The notes: generated from the sequence alone by a model not told the origin. A stretch of 64,000 nt of DNA from Parelaphostrongylus tenuis (GCA_019055375.1 JAHQIW010004414.1:16269-80268); one strand, 5' to 3'; positions 11,038-21,650 are shown, counted from the first letter of the stretch. Program-made: numbers and translations.

Positions 11038-11290
11038 CCATGCATTTGTTTTAAATTTTATCTCCGTTTGAGGTGGTTAATCGTATATTCGGTCTTCATT
11101 ATGATTCGCAGCGACCTGCCAATGTATCATAGTGCCAGCATCCTCCCAGACAAATCTGATCCAATTCACTGACCTTGGTGGGATAGAAGGCTTGGAGAGC
11201 CTTGAGCGCGGATCAATCGTTCCTGTCGGAGAGCAACTTTAATCACTGCGCCGCGTGCGCTCAGGGGCACATATCGGCATTGACCTCCAG
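11038..11290 (-). repeat. SINE family 1 sequence forming the RTE 5' flank
   Basis: Read on the minus strand: tRNA-like head (GCGCAGTGATTAAAGTTGC), body, CACCTCAAACGGAGA, ATGCATGGATGATC, CAGGGATTGATTGACG and AACTTTATCCTTT. This is the complete SINE family 1 in order, and it continues without a break into the RTE ORF. The duplicate is at about 29,300-29,540. Confidence 0.7.
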
Positions 11291-11299
11291 TTAAGCTGA

Positions 11300-11841
11300 A
11301 GCCTAGTTCAGAGCACATTGTTTAACCTTTATTTACTGCCTAATGTTTCGTACGGCGCCATGTGAAATACGTCAAACAACTAATGAGGTACGAGAGCATT
11401 CCCCTCCTCCGTCCTCCAATCTCCTCTGCTCCTTCATTCTTCTTGAAATGGTTATGATAAGTTCAAAGCCACTTCAAGTTGAGAGATTTGCTCATGTCTC
11501 AGTCGTTTTGTATCAGTTGTTTGCAGCCTTTCATTCCTCCGATACAGATCTTTGTGTGATCGTATCCAGTCGAATTCAGTGGTGTATCACTCTAGCGAAT
11601 GACCTCATTCGGAGTGCCCTTTCATGTAAAAATCAGTGAGGTCAATTCGATGGAGCGGTCCTCCTCTGGATTCAACTCGATGCGATTACGAAGAGCCGTA
11701 TGTGACGAAAGATGTGTAGTTGGAATCAACATGACTCTGAAGAAGACGAAGACTTCTATACGTTAGCTGATTTGAAGTTCTGCGACAGCTTCGTGTGGAT
11801 TACCACTAAAGCAGAGTGTTATTAGATGATTTTTTTTTGAG
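11300..11841 (+). other. rsu-1 last intron, 3' part (nothing coding recognised)
   Basis: This is intron sequence before rsu-1 exon e and is almost identical to 29,560-30,096 in unit 2. Short open stretches exist but show no family motif. It ends in a TTTTTTTTGAG acceptor at 11,841. Confidence 0.5.
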
Positions 11842-11928
11842 GAAGTGGCGTCAGGAGCAGTGCCACCGAAGCGAAATAAGGATAGAAAGCTGTCTCGCAA
11901 GACGATGAATCAGTCGCAGTGCGCCTAG

Positions 11929-12514
11929 TGAGGACTCGGTGAGCGTGGATTATGATTTTCTTGTGCTATATTCGCATCCATGTATAGCCGATAGCTCCAT
12001 ATTTCTTGTACCAATGTGTCATTTTGTCTAGAAAGTTGACGGTCGTCTTCATACATAAGCTACCGGGATTCATCCTCTACCACTTTAATAGTAGTGCTAT
12101 GATGTTATAACTATCATCACCAAGAATGCTGAGTGATATGCAGAACGATGAGCCTAGGTCGGGAGTTGAACCCGTGTCCCACCCTTGGGGACCGCGTGCT
12201 AAACACTGCAATATCGAGCCTTGTGTTTTGTTCAGCTTCCGTCCGAGATCGCGCAGTAATTTCTAAATATGTTTACTACGTCACACTAGTCGTTGGCATA
12301 ATAACCTTATCAGCATGGTGCAATATCTTATGATCGAATCATTGCCTTGCATTACGTTGCCATATTGTACTGCCATGTATAAATTTTTGCCATTACTTTG
12401 TTTTTTTACAGAGGACAATATCAGCCTAAGTCAACTGTCGATCTTCAGCAGAACAGGGGATGTGAATATGAGACCGACTGTCAGAGAATGATAGCGCTCA
12501 TTATTTTATTCGCG
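11929..12514 (+). other. rsu-1/rfs-1 spacer with tRNA-like repeat
   Basis: Noncoding DNA downstream of rsu-1. It includes a minus-strand tRNA-like repeat at about 12,155-12,220 (GAGTTGAACCCGTGTCCC, then CTAAACACTGCAATATCGAG) related to the repeats in rfs-1 intron F-G. It is duplicated at 30,184-30,785. Confidence 0.5.
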
Positions 12515-13080
12515 AAAATTGAACCGTGCAAAACAGATATTTCATACAGCGTAGGTTGTAGCGATGTAGTCGGTACACCACTAATTGTATGGATTTACTG
12601 GCGGGTGCATGTTCTTTACGTTAAATTAATTTAAGCATCTGAACGCCTTCGTTCGATACTGTAGAGCCCATACCACGTGGATCTTGACGATGCAGCAGTA
12701 CGACCAACTTTGAGTGTTGATGTGAGTAACGAACAGATTTTAGCCATGTTACAAACGACGAATAACCTATATTTACAACAATTAAGACAATTTTACATTA
12801 ATATGACAACGTAAGGACATATAAGCGACACTTTCAGCTTTATGATGTGCTTCCCTCCAGTCGTGACTTGACCTTCCGCTGCCTCCAATTTGTGTTGAAT
12901 GTGTTTTCCGACTCGTTGATCTCGGTAGTCTGAAATTCACCAATTTCGGAGGATGAACAACTTGGTGTGCCTTGAGCGCGGCATCGAACCATCAGCCCTC
13001 GATTGATCGTGTGTGCTGCAAAGCACTTCTAACCATTGCACCACACCGCGCTCAGGAGGTGCAAATCGGCTTCAAGCTCC
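12515..13080. repeat. 5' part of dispersed repeat plus SINE head
   Basis: 12,515-12,930 is a diverged copy of the first 400 bp of the repeat at 4340. It is followed at about 12,960-13,075 by a minus-strand SINE family 1 head (CTTGAGCGCGGCATCGAACC, then CACTTCTAACCATTGCACC). It is duplicated at 30,790-31,315. Confidence 0.55.
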
Positions 13081-13409
13081 GTTAGCTGAAGTCCGTAATT
13101 CTAATCACAAAGTTTAGCATTTACATGCTGCGTATCGTTTCGCACGGTGCTATGCGAACACAGTCAGAGGATAACTCAGATACGACAGCATTCCTCTTCT
13201 CCGTCCTTCAGTTCCCTACCCTTTCGTTCTTGAAAGGGAAATGACGGGTTTGAAGCCACTTCAGTTCGGATTTTGCTCATGACCTAGGAGTTTTCGTATT
13301 TAAGTCAAGTTTAAACTCCAGGTTCCGAAGAAGGCGATACCGCCGAAACGTCAACCATTGCAATGTATATATTGCAACTGTCCATAGTGCATCACCTATG
13401 TATCACCTG

Positions 13410-13925
13410 TCGTCCCGCGCTTATCGTCGAGTGACTCAAGTGGGTGCTAGCATAGCCCAGTGGGTCCTCCTCGCTCTAGGGATTCGTTTAGCGTCATATC
13501 CTTCTCCTAGTGTTTTCGTGAAGAAAGCAGACCATCGGGTCGGTGGTCTTCCTGTGGAGCGCTCGACATCCTGAGCAATACAGTCGTAGTGGCTCTTGTC
13601 CATAGGCGTTCGTCGAAGTTCATCGCGTGTCCGGTTCACCTTTTTCTAGATTCCTGGCGTGTAGAACGGCGTCTTTGACCTCCGATCGTTGACGTGCGTT
13701 AGAACTCCGGATCCTTTCTCTCATTTGCGATATACGGGATACTCCTAGCATCGACCTTTCGTCTGCAGGCTCAACAGCGCCAAGTGATCTTCCATGCTCC
13801 TTACGTAGCGGACAGGTTTCTGCTGTTTGTTATGGCAGGGATGACAGCTGAGTCGAAAAGGTGGGCACGGAGTCGGAGGATGTTCTTTGTGCTCTTCACT
13901 ATGTCCTTCGGTGCGCTTAGCCCTT
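13410..13925 (-). mobile_element. RTE 3'-end fragment
   Basis: Minus-strand reading gives the C-terminal part of an RTE protein, in pieces separated by frameshifts: RAHLFDS, RISQMRERIR, NRTRDELRRTPMDKS, STGRPPTRWSAFF and RIPRARRTHWA. This is the segment missing from the 911-codon element. The duplicate is at 31,670-32,170. Confidence 0.8.
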
Positions 13926-13939
13926 TAAGTACAATGTGG

Positions 13940-14115
13940 TACATTTGTATCAGGCCGCGCGACGTCAAATCTCACTCAGCTGCTGTAATGTGCGGCGTCG
14001 CGTCTCGTGGTAAAGCAGGCGCAGACAGCATGACATGCATACACAGGTAATGGCAGCGTTGCGCCTCTTAGAAAAGCGACGACGCGACTTCGCTTGCGTA
14101 TAAACATTGATTTTC
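13940..14115. repeat. Palindrome-prone dispersed repeat, copy 1
   Basis: CGCGCGACGTCAAATCTCAC, then GGCGTCGCGTCTCGTGG and a GCGACGACGCGACTTCGC block. A second copy lies in reverse orientation at 17,690-17,835, on the other side of rfs-1 exons A and B. The pair is duplicated at 32,200-32,350 and 36,530-36,690. Confidence 0.6.
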
Positions 14116-14860
14116 AAAGGGTCAAACGCTCCCCAAGCCGCTCCCTTTGTCCCCTATATTGTACTGAATGAATTGTCCGCTGACGAAGAGAATTAAGGAG
14201 TTAATCAATCAATGCCGAGGTTAATCAATATTTGGTCCTGAGAATCAGTACTGATCGTTGTTAAGGTGAAGACCCTGCCCAACCGTGGGCCGGTACGAGA
14301 CGTATCTGAATCGCGCGCGCGGCGGCAAGGACTATAATTTGGGCGTGAGGTGAGGCGTTCCGCGTCGACTACTTGGCGCGTATTTTAAATCTCCATTTTT
14401 TGTCGCATTGTCGCAAGCAGCAGTTTAGAACCCTTCAAAAGGCTTCTTCGGCACATTTTCCATCCTTTCGAAAGATCTATAGATCAACGATTTCAAGCAA
14501 TCAGTTTACTGAAGTTAGTTTTCTCCTATCGAGATTTCAGCCTATTTAAATCCTTTTTTCGCACTACCCGTCATCACAATTTTTATTGTCGCGGATCTCA
14601 GTACTTCTAGCATTCCACTCGTTTTTCGTGTTTCTTTTGAATGACATAGAATACTGGTCGGGCTTGTCTCCTTGCAGTCTCAAGGATCACGTGGCTGTGA
14701 CGTTCCACGGGTGGTTGAACTAGGCTCCACGCTCCCCGTGACGAGCATCACAACCACACTGCCACGGCCCTCCCTATCCTATTTGATCTTGATAAAGATC
14801 GGTCCTAGGGTGTGTCTTTTGTTTTACTTTCAACTCTTTGGATTTAATGTGTGTTTTTGA
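14116..14860 (+). promoter_or_regulatory. Upstream region of rfs-1 copy 1
   Basis: About 750 bp of noncoding DNA directly precedes the rfs-1 start. It contains GGGCCGGTACGAGACG near 14,290, an SP1-like GGGCGTGAGGTGAGGCG near 14,341 and a C/G-rich patch at 14,680-14,780. It is almost identical in unit 2 (32,370-33,110), and its last part (from about 42,180) is kept in the last unit. I infer the promoter lies here; no specific site can be proven. Confidence 0.4.
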
Positions 14861-15257
14861 AGGTCAGATGTCTGGAACGCGATCGATTGAGGTCAAATCC
14901 GCTCGCGAACTGCTCGAGTTTGAGTTGTCGAGTGCTGCTACGCTGTCTTCGGTTGCACCTTACTTGACAATTTGATGGGTAAGTTCCTTCTTTTATCACT
15001 GATTTCGGCCCCTGTAGAGAGTTGTCGCTCTATCAATTGCTAGAGTAATTCAATGGACTTCGTCGAACAGGAAATTACGAGAGCGCACTGAGGCCTGAGC
15101 TTCGACTTGAGCTTAGACTTAGACTTAGACTTGAAAAAGTAATGGGGCCACAACTTTTCATTAGCGTTCCGGTTCTTATTTATGTTTCTAAACACCAAGA
15201 AGCGTTATAACCTGGTGAACATCATGACAAGACAGCTTTTACCAGGTTAGTCATGTG

Positions 15258-15335
15258 CTGTGTTCAGCGCGGGATCGAACTATCGACCTTGTGTGCGACG
15301 CGAGCACCTCTGATCACTGCGCTGTACCCGCTTTC
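15258..15335 (-). repeat. tRNA-like SINE head in rfs-1 intron A-B
   Basis: Minus-strand tRNA-like block (TCAGCGCGGGATCGAACTAT, then ACCTCTGATCACTGCGCTG). It also occurs at 33,505-33,585 and, diverged, at 42,735-42,800, always directly before a TA-rich microsatellite. Confidence 0.6.
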
Positions 15336-15337
15336 CA

Positions 15338-15478
15338 TATATACATATACATGTATAAACATGTCTGTATGTATATACATCTATATATATGTATATTTAC
15401 ATATACAAATGTGCACACATCTGTGTCGACGTATAAATACGTATATGTATATATACGTATATATGTATATATATATTA
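15338..15478. repeat. TA-rich microsatellite (TATATACATATA-type)
   Basis: Imperfect ATATAC/GTATAT repeats. It produces spurious tyrosine/isoleucine-rich ORFs on both strands. Counterparts lie at 33,585-33,722 and 42,800-42,975. Confidence 0.9.
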
Positions 15479-15972
15479 GAGAGAAAGTCTCGGAAAATAT
15501 CGGACCTTTGATGGTCTCCATGTGAGTCAACAAGCCCTCAAAATTCTGTAGAATTATCCCACATTTGTGGTTCTTCTGCATTCGGCGTCGCTAGAGATTT
15601 CTGTCATCGACCTTCGAAAAAACACCACCGTGAGAAGTATTTTATGTGGATATAATTAAGCTAAACAATACAGCAACGTGCCTAACTTGTGAAAGCTGTC
15701 TTCTCTTGCAGTTCACCAGGTCTTAGCGTTCAGTAAAATAAAACTTTAGGACCCCTAAACCTGTGGCTAGGCGTAAACGCGCTCTCGTAATTTCTCGATT
15801 TTTTTCTTTCGAAAATCACTTGTCAGGTGGTGGTTTCTTTCGAGGAACGATAACAGAAATCTCTGGTGAGGCCGGATGCGGAAAACACAAATATGGTTAG
15901 TTCTATAGATTTTTTGACGGCTTGCTGACTCACATGGGACCATTGAAAGACTAATACTTTCCTTTATCACTC

Positions 15973-16213
15973 TTGTTACATATATATATATATATATATA
16001 TATGTTTATTATGTATTTATATGTATATATGGGCCTCATATATATATGTATATATCTACGTATATATGCGCATACATACATCTACATATACATATGCATG
16101 TACATACACATGCGTGTGTGTATACACAGGTATGTGGGCGTATATGTGTATAAAAACATGTATATGTGAACATATGTATATATATATATGCGTATACATG
16201 CATATACATATAT
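15973..16213. repeat. (TA)n microsatellite downstream of exon B
   Basis: An uninterrupted TA run at about 15,977-16,002 is followed by degenerate GTATAT/ACATAC repeats. The unit 2 counterpart (34,553-34,746) has a longer TA run of over 20 dinucleotides. Confidence 0.9.
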
Positions 16214-16625
16214 GGAGTGGATGTGGTGCAGTGGTTAGAGGTGCTCTGCGTCGCACACAAGGTCGATGGTACGGTCTTGAGCCCATTGCTCACATAGCCA
16301 TTTATCACTCGGAGGTCGGTAAATTGATACCAGACGGGTCTCAAACTTGTCTGGGATTTGATACAGCGGGAAAGCACCGCGAGTCATTGTAAAGGCCAAA
16401 TATGTAATCAATCACTCAAACGAAGTGAAAATTTGTTTTTCGCTGTCTTCTCGATTGTGGCAGAATACCGGTTGTGCACGTCGCCTTGCAATCTCGGGAA
16501 TAATCGGACTGTGGCGTTCGATAGAGCGTTCTTGTTGACTGCCGGAGAGCGTTGAGGGCTGAAGTTCGGTCCCACGCGAGTAGCGATGGGCATGACGGAC
16601 ACTCGGCCACGGCTCGTCCGTATTA
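16214..16625 (+). repeat. SINE family 1 copy in rfs-1 intron B-C
   Basis: The head GGTGCAGTGGTTAGAGGTGC and the body GGTCGGTAAATTGATACCAG run to about 16,420, followed by unclassified DNA and then more TA repeat (16,640-16,745). The unit 2 equivalent is about 34,747-35,165. Confidence 0.6.
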
Positions 16626-16769
16626 GGTGGATATAACTTGCATATGTATAAGTATATATATATGTATATATATATATATACATATTTATATATACATGTA
16701 CATATACGCATTTATATATACATCCATATACATATATGCGCATTTATCAAAGGATAAAGGTCGCTGTGG

Positions 16770-16945
16770 GTCGATCCCTAAGGCATGTGCCCTGTATTCG
16801 TCTCCAATTTTAGCTTATTTGAGGGTGACTGGATTCAAATCTGGCCTTTGTAATGACTTGCGGTGATGAGCCGTGAGAGCGATATGAAACCACCGACCTT
16901 ATATATGACGCAGAGCACCTCTAACCACTCCGTTGTATGCGCTTC
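16770..16945 (-). repeat. SINE family 1 copy, minus strand
   Basis: Reverse orientation: ends with CACCTCTAACCACTCCGTTG (tRNA-like head) and contains GACTTGCGGTGATGAG of the body. Unit 2 keeps only the distal half of it, up to about 35,385, where RTE sequence takes over. Confidence 0.55.
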
Positions 16946-17094
16946 GACATGTCACACATAGTTCTTAGTAGGTATTTTCAGTGTTTTGGTTATATTGCTA
17001 AGTATTTTGAGTGATTTAAGTATCTGTTTTATATGTTCTACTAGATGTTCTTGGTATCTTAAACCTTTGTTCTGTCTAATTATATATCCTAACT

Positions 17095-17310
17095 GGACAA
17101 CCACGCGAACAAGCAGTGTTCCGAAAAGGATTTAGTATCACAGGCTACAACGTGGCGATTACAAACAATACTCATTGAAGTTTCACGAGAGTACAAACTA
17201 CCTCTCTGTCTCACTTTCATCAGTTTGAAGAAAACCTTCGATTCAGTGGGAACAGAGGCGGTTATAGAGACTATGGATAGCCATGGCGTCCCTACTCGGA
17301 ACATAACGGT
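17095..17310 (+). mobile_element. RTE fragment, reverse transcriptase core
   Basis: Plus-strand sequence reads GQPREQAVFRKGFS and then a degenerate LTFISLKKTFDSV, matching RTE residues ~587-640. It is truncated on both sides. The corresponding place in unit 2 has a different, more 3' RTE piece (35,385-36,085). Confidence 0.75.
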
Positions 17311-17314
17311 CCTT

Positions 17315-17600
17315 TGTGATTAGAGGTGCTCTTCGTTGCATACAAGGTCGATGGTTCCATCTAACGCTCATGACTCACCAAGTCAACCATCCCTCCGGGG
17401 TTGGTAAATTGGTACCAAACAGGACCCAGACTTGTCTAAGAGGATAAGTGGTAATGACTCGATGCAGCGGTAGGTCACCGCGAGTCATTGTGAAAGCAAG
17501 ATATGCATTCACTCACCTCAAACTAAGTTGCAGTTCGAAGGCGAATATATAGGGCATGCCTTAGAGACTGATCAACTCCAAGAGCTATTGCTTATCCCGA
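17315..17600 (+). repeat. SINE family 1 copy
   Basis: Head GATTAGAGGTGCTCTTCG, body GGTTGGTAAATTGGTACCA and 3' part AGAGACTGATCAACTCCAAGAGC. The unit 2 copy is at 36,150-36,440. Confidence 0.6.
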
Positions 17601-17689
17601 GTATCTCAATTGCTTGTTCCACGTATTTTAAGTATTCCTTCCATGCATTAGTAGGTATACCATCAAGAACTAGTGTTGATAGGCAGGCA

Positions 17690-17835
17690 ACGTCTGCTGC
17701 CACTTGCGCGGCAGTTAAACAAACAGCCACAAACTGTATGTCCGTGCACGCATGTCTGGCTGTTCGCCTACTTTCCCACGAGACGCGTCGTCACTATCAC
17801 AGTAGCTGAGTGAGATTTAACGTCGCGCGATGAAC
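17690..17835. repeat. Palindrome-prone dispersed repeat, copy 2 (inverted)
   Basis: Reverse-complement relative of 13,940-14,115: CCCACGAGACGCGTCGTCAC, then GCTGAGTGAGATTTAACGTC and GCGCGATGAAC. With the other copy it brackets rfs-1 exons A-B in inverted orientation. Confidence 0.6.
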
Positions 17836-18645
17836 AGCAGAATGACTCTGATGGTCCATAGAATGGTATCTTGAGTTTCTGGGTATATTGTTAAGTGTGT
17901 CAATATTTTGAGTATTTACTTTAAGCATCCTGAGTATTTATTTTGTGTACTGATATATATCTTAAGTACTAAACACTAGTATTTTGGTATGCAATTTACG
18001 GCTGTGGCTATCGCTAGAGGACTCAATGTGATTTGTGTCGATACGGAGCGTGGTTTTCGAATCAATAGAGTTCATCAGGTCAGAGTTTGTTTTAAGCTTA
18101 ATTTTCAACCCTTTCGGGACCGCGGATCCAATCGTCGGCTTTTCTAATTCCCATCGTGGTGTTTAACATTGGCACGCTGGGGGCTAGATGCATTGTCAGA
18201 CGTACATGCTTTAGGTTAGAGACGCAGAGGGTTGGGTCCATGATTCCAGGAGGATTGAAGCAAAGTGTTTTTAATATTTTGAACAGATCGGTTTTGCCTC
18301 CATCAATCCTTTGTTGTATGATTCTCATGATGTTTTAGTTTATTTTTAGATATTCTTCTTCGATTCTTCCATAAATTTTTCAAATAATTACTTCAGTTGT
18401 TGGGATATCACACAAGCGACGTTGACACTGCGATGAAACGCCTATTGATTTCGTCACCGAATACAATGGAACACTTCATGCATTTGCTGACTGAACTAGA
18501 ACAGTCGTCAAGCCAATTAAAAGTGGTACTGCCATAAAGAAAGTGCATAATTTAGTAGCTGTTTTGGTCTTGTACGTCATCGTCGTTCTCGAGCGGGACG
18601 AACGGATGATGACAGACGATCTTGAAGTCTCACAAACTGCCTTAC

Positions 18646-19217
18646 TAGGTTGTTCCATAAGTTTTGTCGCTGGGGCTATTAAGACAATCTATCAACTAGG
18701 GGTATTAGAACTGCATGATTTTGGTTTCTTTCAATCGCGCACTTTCGGGCAAACATTTTGGTATAGAACTTACCTCTACTTGCTTCAAGATGGAGCTGTC
18801 ATGGGATTAGATTCGCTTGCTACTCATGCCCAAATTTTGCGTAGGAGAAAATGACAATATTAATGGAGCTTCTTGTTGACGGCCCGAGTGCAGTTGATCC
18901 TCCAGACTGTTCTCTCCAGCTCTGAACTTTGTGAAAACTTCCTAGCTGGCTTATTTGCAACCGTATCATCCCTCCAATCTCTATTAATTTTTGCGTGCCG
19001 TTCCAATAACATTTTCCCTTACGCGCCATTCGTACATGAGTAGGAAACAAATTTATTACAAAAAGCCCTATCTTGAAGCAAATAAAGGCAAGTTCTATAC
19101 CAAATGTTTGCAGGAAAATGGTCAATTGAAAGGGAACAAACCATGTGGTTTCAGTTGCTTCTGGTTGATGAATATGGTGTTTATTGCTTCAATGCCAAAA
19201 CTTATGGGGCGACTCTA
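18646..19217. mobile_element. Palindromic mariner-like fold-back element in rfs-1 intron D-E
   Basis: The left end TAGGTTGTTCCATAAG and the right end (reverse complement TAGAGTCGCCCCATAAG) begin arms of about 250 bp each. Inner pairs include GGTATAGAACTTACC with the reverse complement of GGCAAGTTCTATACC. There is no transposase. Copy 2 keeps the left tip (CGTTCCATAAGTTCTG at about 37,486) but lacks the rest, so the element was deleted there rather than gained here. Confidence 0.7.
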
Positions 19218-20494
19218 GAGAGCAATGCGATACTACTAAGAAGAAACACTTTCATGAAACGAAAGCCCAACTTTCGTTGGGCCCTGGCATGTAAAGTGAA
19301 GAATGAGAAATAGCTCACTAATTCTAATGAAAGCATCCGTGAGATGGGTGTATCTTCTCCAAAAGCGATGGCTGAGCCATCGCTGACTTGCCTATTTCAG
19401 AACCGTTTTGTCAGGTTCAAGTCCAGATTTGTAGGAAGCGAGTGTAAGCCTGACACAATGGCTCTGAAGAAAGCGAAGTCACCGAGACGTCAGCCATCGT
19501 TTTCAAAAAGTTGTACCAACCTTTTCAAACTTTAAACAGTCGGACAGCGCGACAGTAGCTTCCGATTCGCCGCCAAGTCTCAGTGAAAGGCGGTCTTTCG
19601 GATCGTTGATGTTTTTTTCAGCAGTGCTAAATTCAAATTCTCGATGGAATTGCATTTCAGACTGCTGCACTCATAGTCGATTCAGTTGCCCTTTTCTTTC
19701 GTGGATGTCCTGATAAGGAAAACTTCCAGAATTGGAGAAGAGTTCTGACCATTTTGAGCAATATTGCTGTTCATCATAACGTCGCTGTTAGCTGTTCCCT
19801 TAACACTAATCACACACGTTTTGTTGCACAAGTTCTTGAAATTCTTCAACTCATTACAGCCTTTCAGGACTGTTGTAACTTTTAGCCTTTTCAGGTAATA
19901 TACGTGAACCATGTCTCGTCTCGACCTGTCCCTTCATCGGACGAGTGGGTTACTGTACCGTTTCTCTCTCGAGTTTGCTCACGAAGTCCAACTGTTCGAC
20001 TTTGGCTTGCTAGAAGCGACGATGGATCGACGGACACCACGAAGCATATAACTTTGTGGAAGTCTCCGTTTTCTGGACGACGTTCCTCTAAACTTGTCAT
20101 AACGGTATGCAAAATATTACAGTTCTTTAATTCTACAGCTTTTGCAGCAGTACTATGATGTAATAGATATATATCTAAGATGTTGTGGATATAGAAAATC
20201 TCAAACCCAGCGCAGTTGAACCCGGAATCCAGTCTTCCGGCAGTGCGTGCTAACCACTGCACTATCGGGGCTCCCGCTCTGTTACCACTCTTTCAACTCC
20301 TGCCTGAGGTTTATGGTTTTGCGTATTAACCACTCCTAGATATATAGTAATGATATTGTTTGACTCCTTTGTACTCTTTTTCTTCCTGCTGAAGGTTTCA
20401 TTGTCTCTCTCAATCAGTGTGTTTCCAGAGCTCAGGCGTATCTCTCAATGTTGAAGAGTCTCGTTGCCCTTGAGGTTATTTTAAATTGACCATA

Positions 20495-20500
20495 AATAAA
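20495..20500 (+). terminator. rfs-1 copy 1 poly(A) signal
   Basis: AATAAA, 22 bp after the TGA of exon G. It is conserved in copies 2 and 3. Confidence 0.7.
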
Positions 20501-20902
20501 GTGAGTGTCTATTTGATAAGTTTGCGTGTTTATCATCTGCGTTTGCTATTCCTGTGCCTATTTCCACTACTTAAAATTGATTTGTATCTTTATTTTGTAG
20601 TAGAATTTTGCGAAATTTGCCGCTCTTGAAGAGTGTTATGACGTTACAGCTACATATGTACAGTGATATTCAGTGATAAGTGATAAAAAGAGCTTTGGAA
20701 TCAGCCGGGAGTTACGCTCGCAGCTTCCGTTCGAGGCTCGAAGTTTTGTTTATCACTCAACATTCTTGGTTACCTTTCTGTTGCATTTTTCTAGTGATAC
20801 GATTCTCTGCTATACTTCTCGAACACGGTTCCGTTGAGTCGTTCCCAAGTGAGTTATATCTCTTCCTGTTCCACAGTTTTCTCTTGAAGAGTTAAAATAT
20901 GA

Positions 20903-21132
20903 GATTGTAGAAATCCATCTCAGCTGCTATTCTTCAAGTCTCGCTTCAAATATTCCAACTAGTCTGTGAGAATGTTGGAGCCTTTCTGAGGTAGGTATGT
21001 CTTCCTCATCTCTGCTGCGAGATAGGGTTCATTGCGGACACCGACTGAGTCGTCGGTGTGACTCTGACGTACTAACCCTGAGAAAGCTCTAAACATTCTC
21101 GCAGAATCTGCGGGACTATTGTAAGAAGTTTA
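20903..21132. mobile_element. Fold-back MITE, unit 2 copy
   Basis: Same family and position as 1528-1752: left TAGTCTGTGAGAATGTT and right CTCTAAACATTCTCGCAGA. Confidence 0.6.
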
Positions 21133-21344
21133 TTTCTTCTTTATGCATGACACTAAATTCCTCAGTTTGAAATCAATCTTATTAACCTCGTAAGTTCTTG
21201 ACTTTCTTTTTCATTTGTAGGGTAGTTTCTCCTTCCGAATCCAACTATCTGTATTCGTGTTGTAAGTGACGTAGTATCGCATTTTAATCCTTTCATTATC
21301 TTATGCATGCCTTCGATATTTAATAAGTAGTTGAAATTCATAAT

Positions 21345-21650
21345 TATTTGACTGGCGTGTCGACGCGTTCCACTTTCATCAGAGCCGATTTTTCCGGACT
21401 GATGCTCCACAGTTGTTTGTATTCGTTGTGGCTTTCGCTTTCGTTGTCCGAGTGCAACATAACTCATCTATGATGAGCTCTGCTGAGTGAGTATCTCATT
21501 TGAACGGTGCTCCTCTGAAGAAGTTTCTACTCGAGCGGCAGTGAAGGGAAAGCTACAATGAGGATAAACGACTGTGGAATATCAGCTCGGATCAATCGGC
21601 TCTGAACAAGATGGGACGCCTTGAAACACCAGCTGTATAAATAAGGTTCA
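21345..21650. mobile_element. TIR element of ~300 bp (complete copy)
   Basis: The left arm (GTGTCGACGCGTTCCACTTT, CAGAGCCGATTTTTCCGG, CTGATGCTCCACAGTTG) pairs imperfectly with the right arm (CTGTGGAATATCAGCTCGGA, TCAATCGGCTCTGAAC, GGGACGCCTTGAAACACC). Counterparts: 44,610-44,930 (both arms), and 1,965 and 39,370 (left arm). Confidence 0.7.

Larger units (their letters stand above)
3650..11928 (+). pseudogene. rsu-1: rsu-1 (Ras suppressor protein 1) 3' half, unit 1
   Basis: RSU1 is a leucine-rich-repeat adaptor of the PINCH-ILK-parvin adhesion complex. Five exons of its C-terminal half are present: a 3650-3774 (LRALYLGDNDFEML), b 3837-3921 (LRDNSLLTIPREIG, then LKKLHIQG), c 4088-4191 (NRLTVLPPELGALDL, then YNPWITNIQ), d 7321-7401 (FIRSDQYKYLYWRQ) and e 11842-11928 (VPPKRNKDRKLSRK, TAG stop). 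Each aligns in order with human RSU1, and b-e join in consistent phases. The 5' half (the first LRRs) is absent because the duplication began inside the gene. Exon a has lost its donor: CTCCAG is followed by ATGTTC, where unit 2 has GTGTTT. The last intron (4.4 kb) carries the antisense RTE element. It is probably not functional; the intact gene is expected upstream of the window. Confidence 0.85.
14868..20473 (+). pseudogene. rfs-1: RAD51 paralogue (RFS-1-like), copy 1, all seven exons with two frameshifts
   Basis: Exons: A 14,868-14,978 (MSGTRSIEV..., CTLLDNLMG), B 15,827-15,895 (FFRGTITEISGEAG, Walker A), C 17,988-18,078 (AIARGLNVICVDTERGF), D 18,397-18,522, E 19,661-19,786 (Walker [12 protein letters not shown]), F 19,895-20,104 (YVNHVSS) and G 20,429-20,473 (SGVSLN, TGA). 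The order and motifs are those of a RecA-core RAD51 paralogue, about 260 residues when complete. Exon A lacks one A (GTCTTCGGTTGC, against GTCTTCAGGTTGC in copies 2 and 3). Exon B lacks one base in the Walker A lysine region (GGAAAACAC against GGGAAATCAC). Exons C-G are open. The acceptor expected before exon C reads TTTTGG, not TTTTAG. An AATAAA follows at 20,495. If the indels are real, this copy cannot make a full-length protein. Confidence 0.78.

Noticed and set aside
15973..16392. Tyrosine/isoleucine-rich ORFs on both strands (also 34,297-34,851 and 42,650-43,035)
   Set aside because: They are products of TA microsatellites, not genes.
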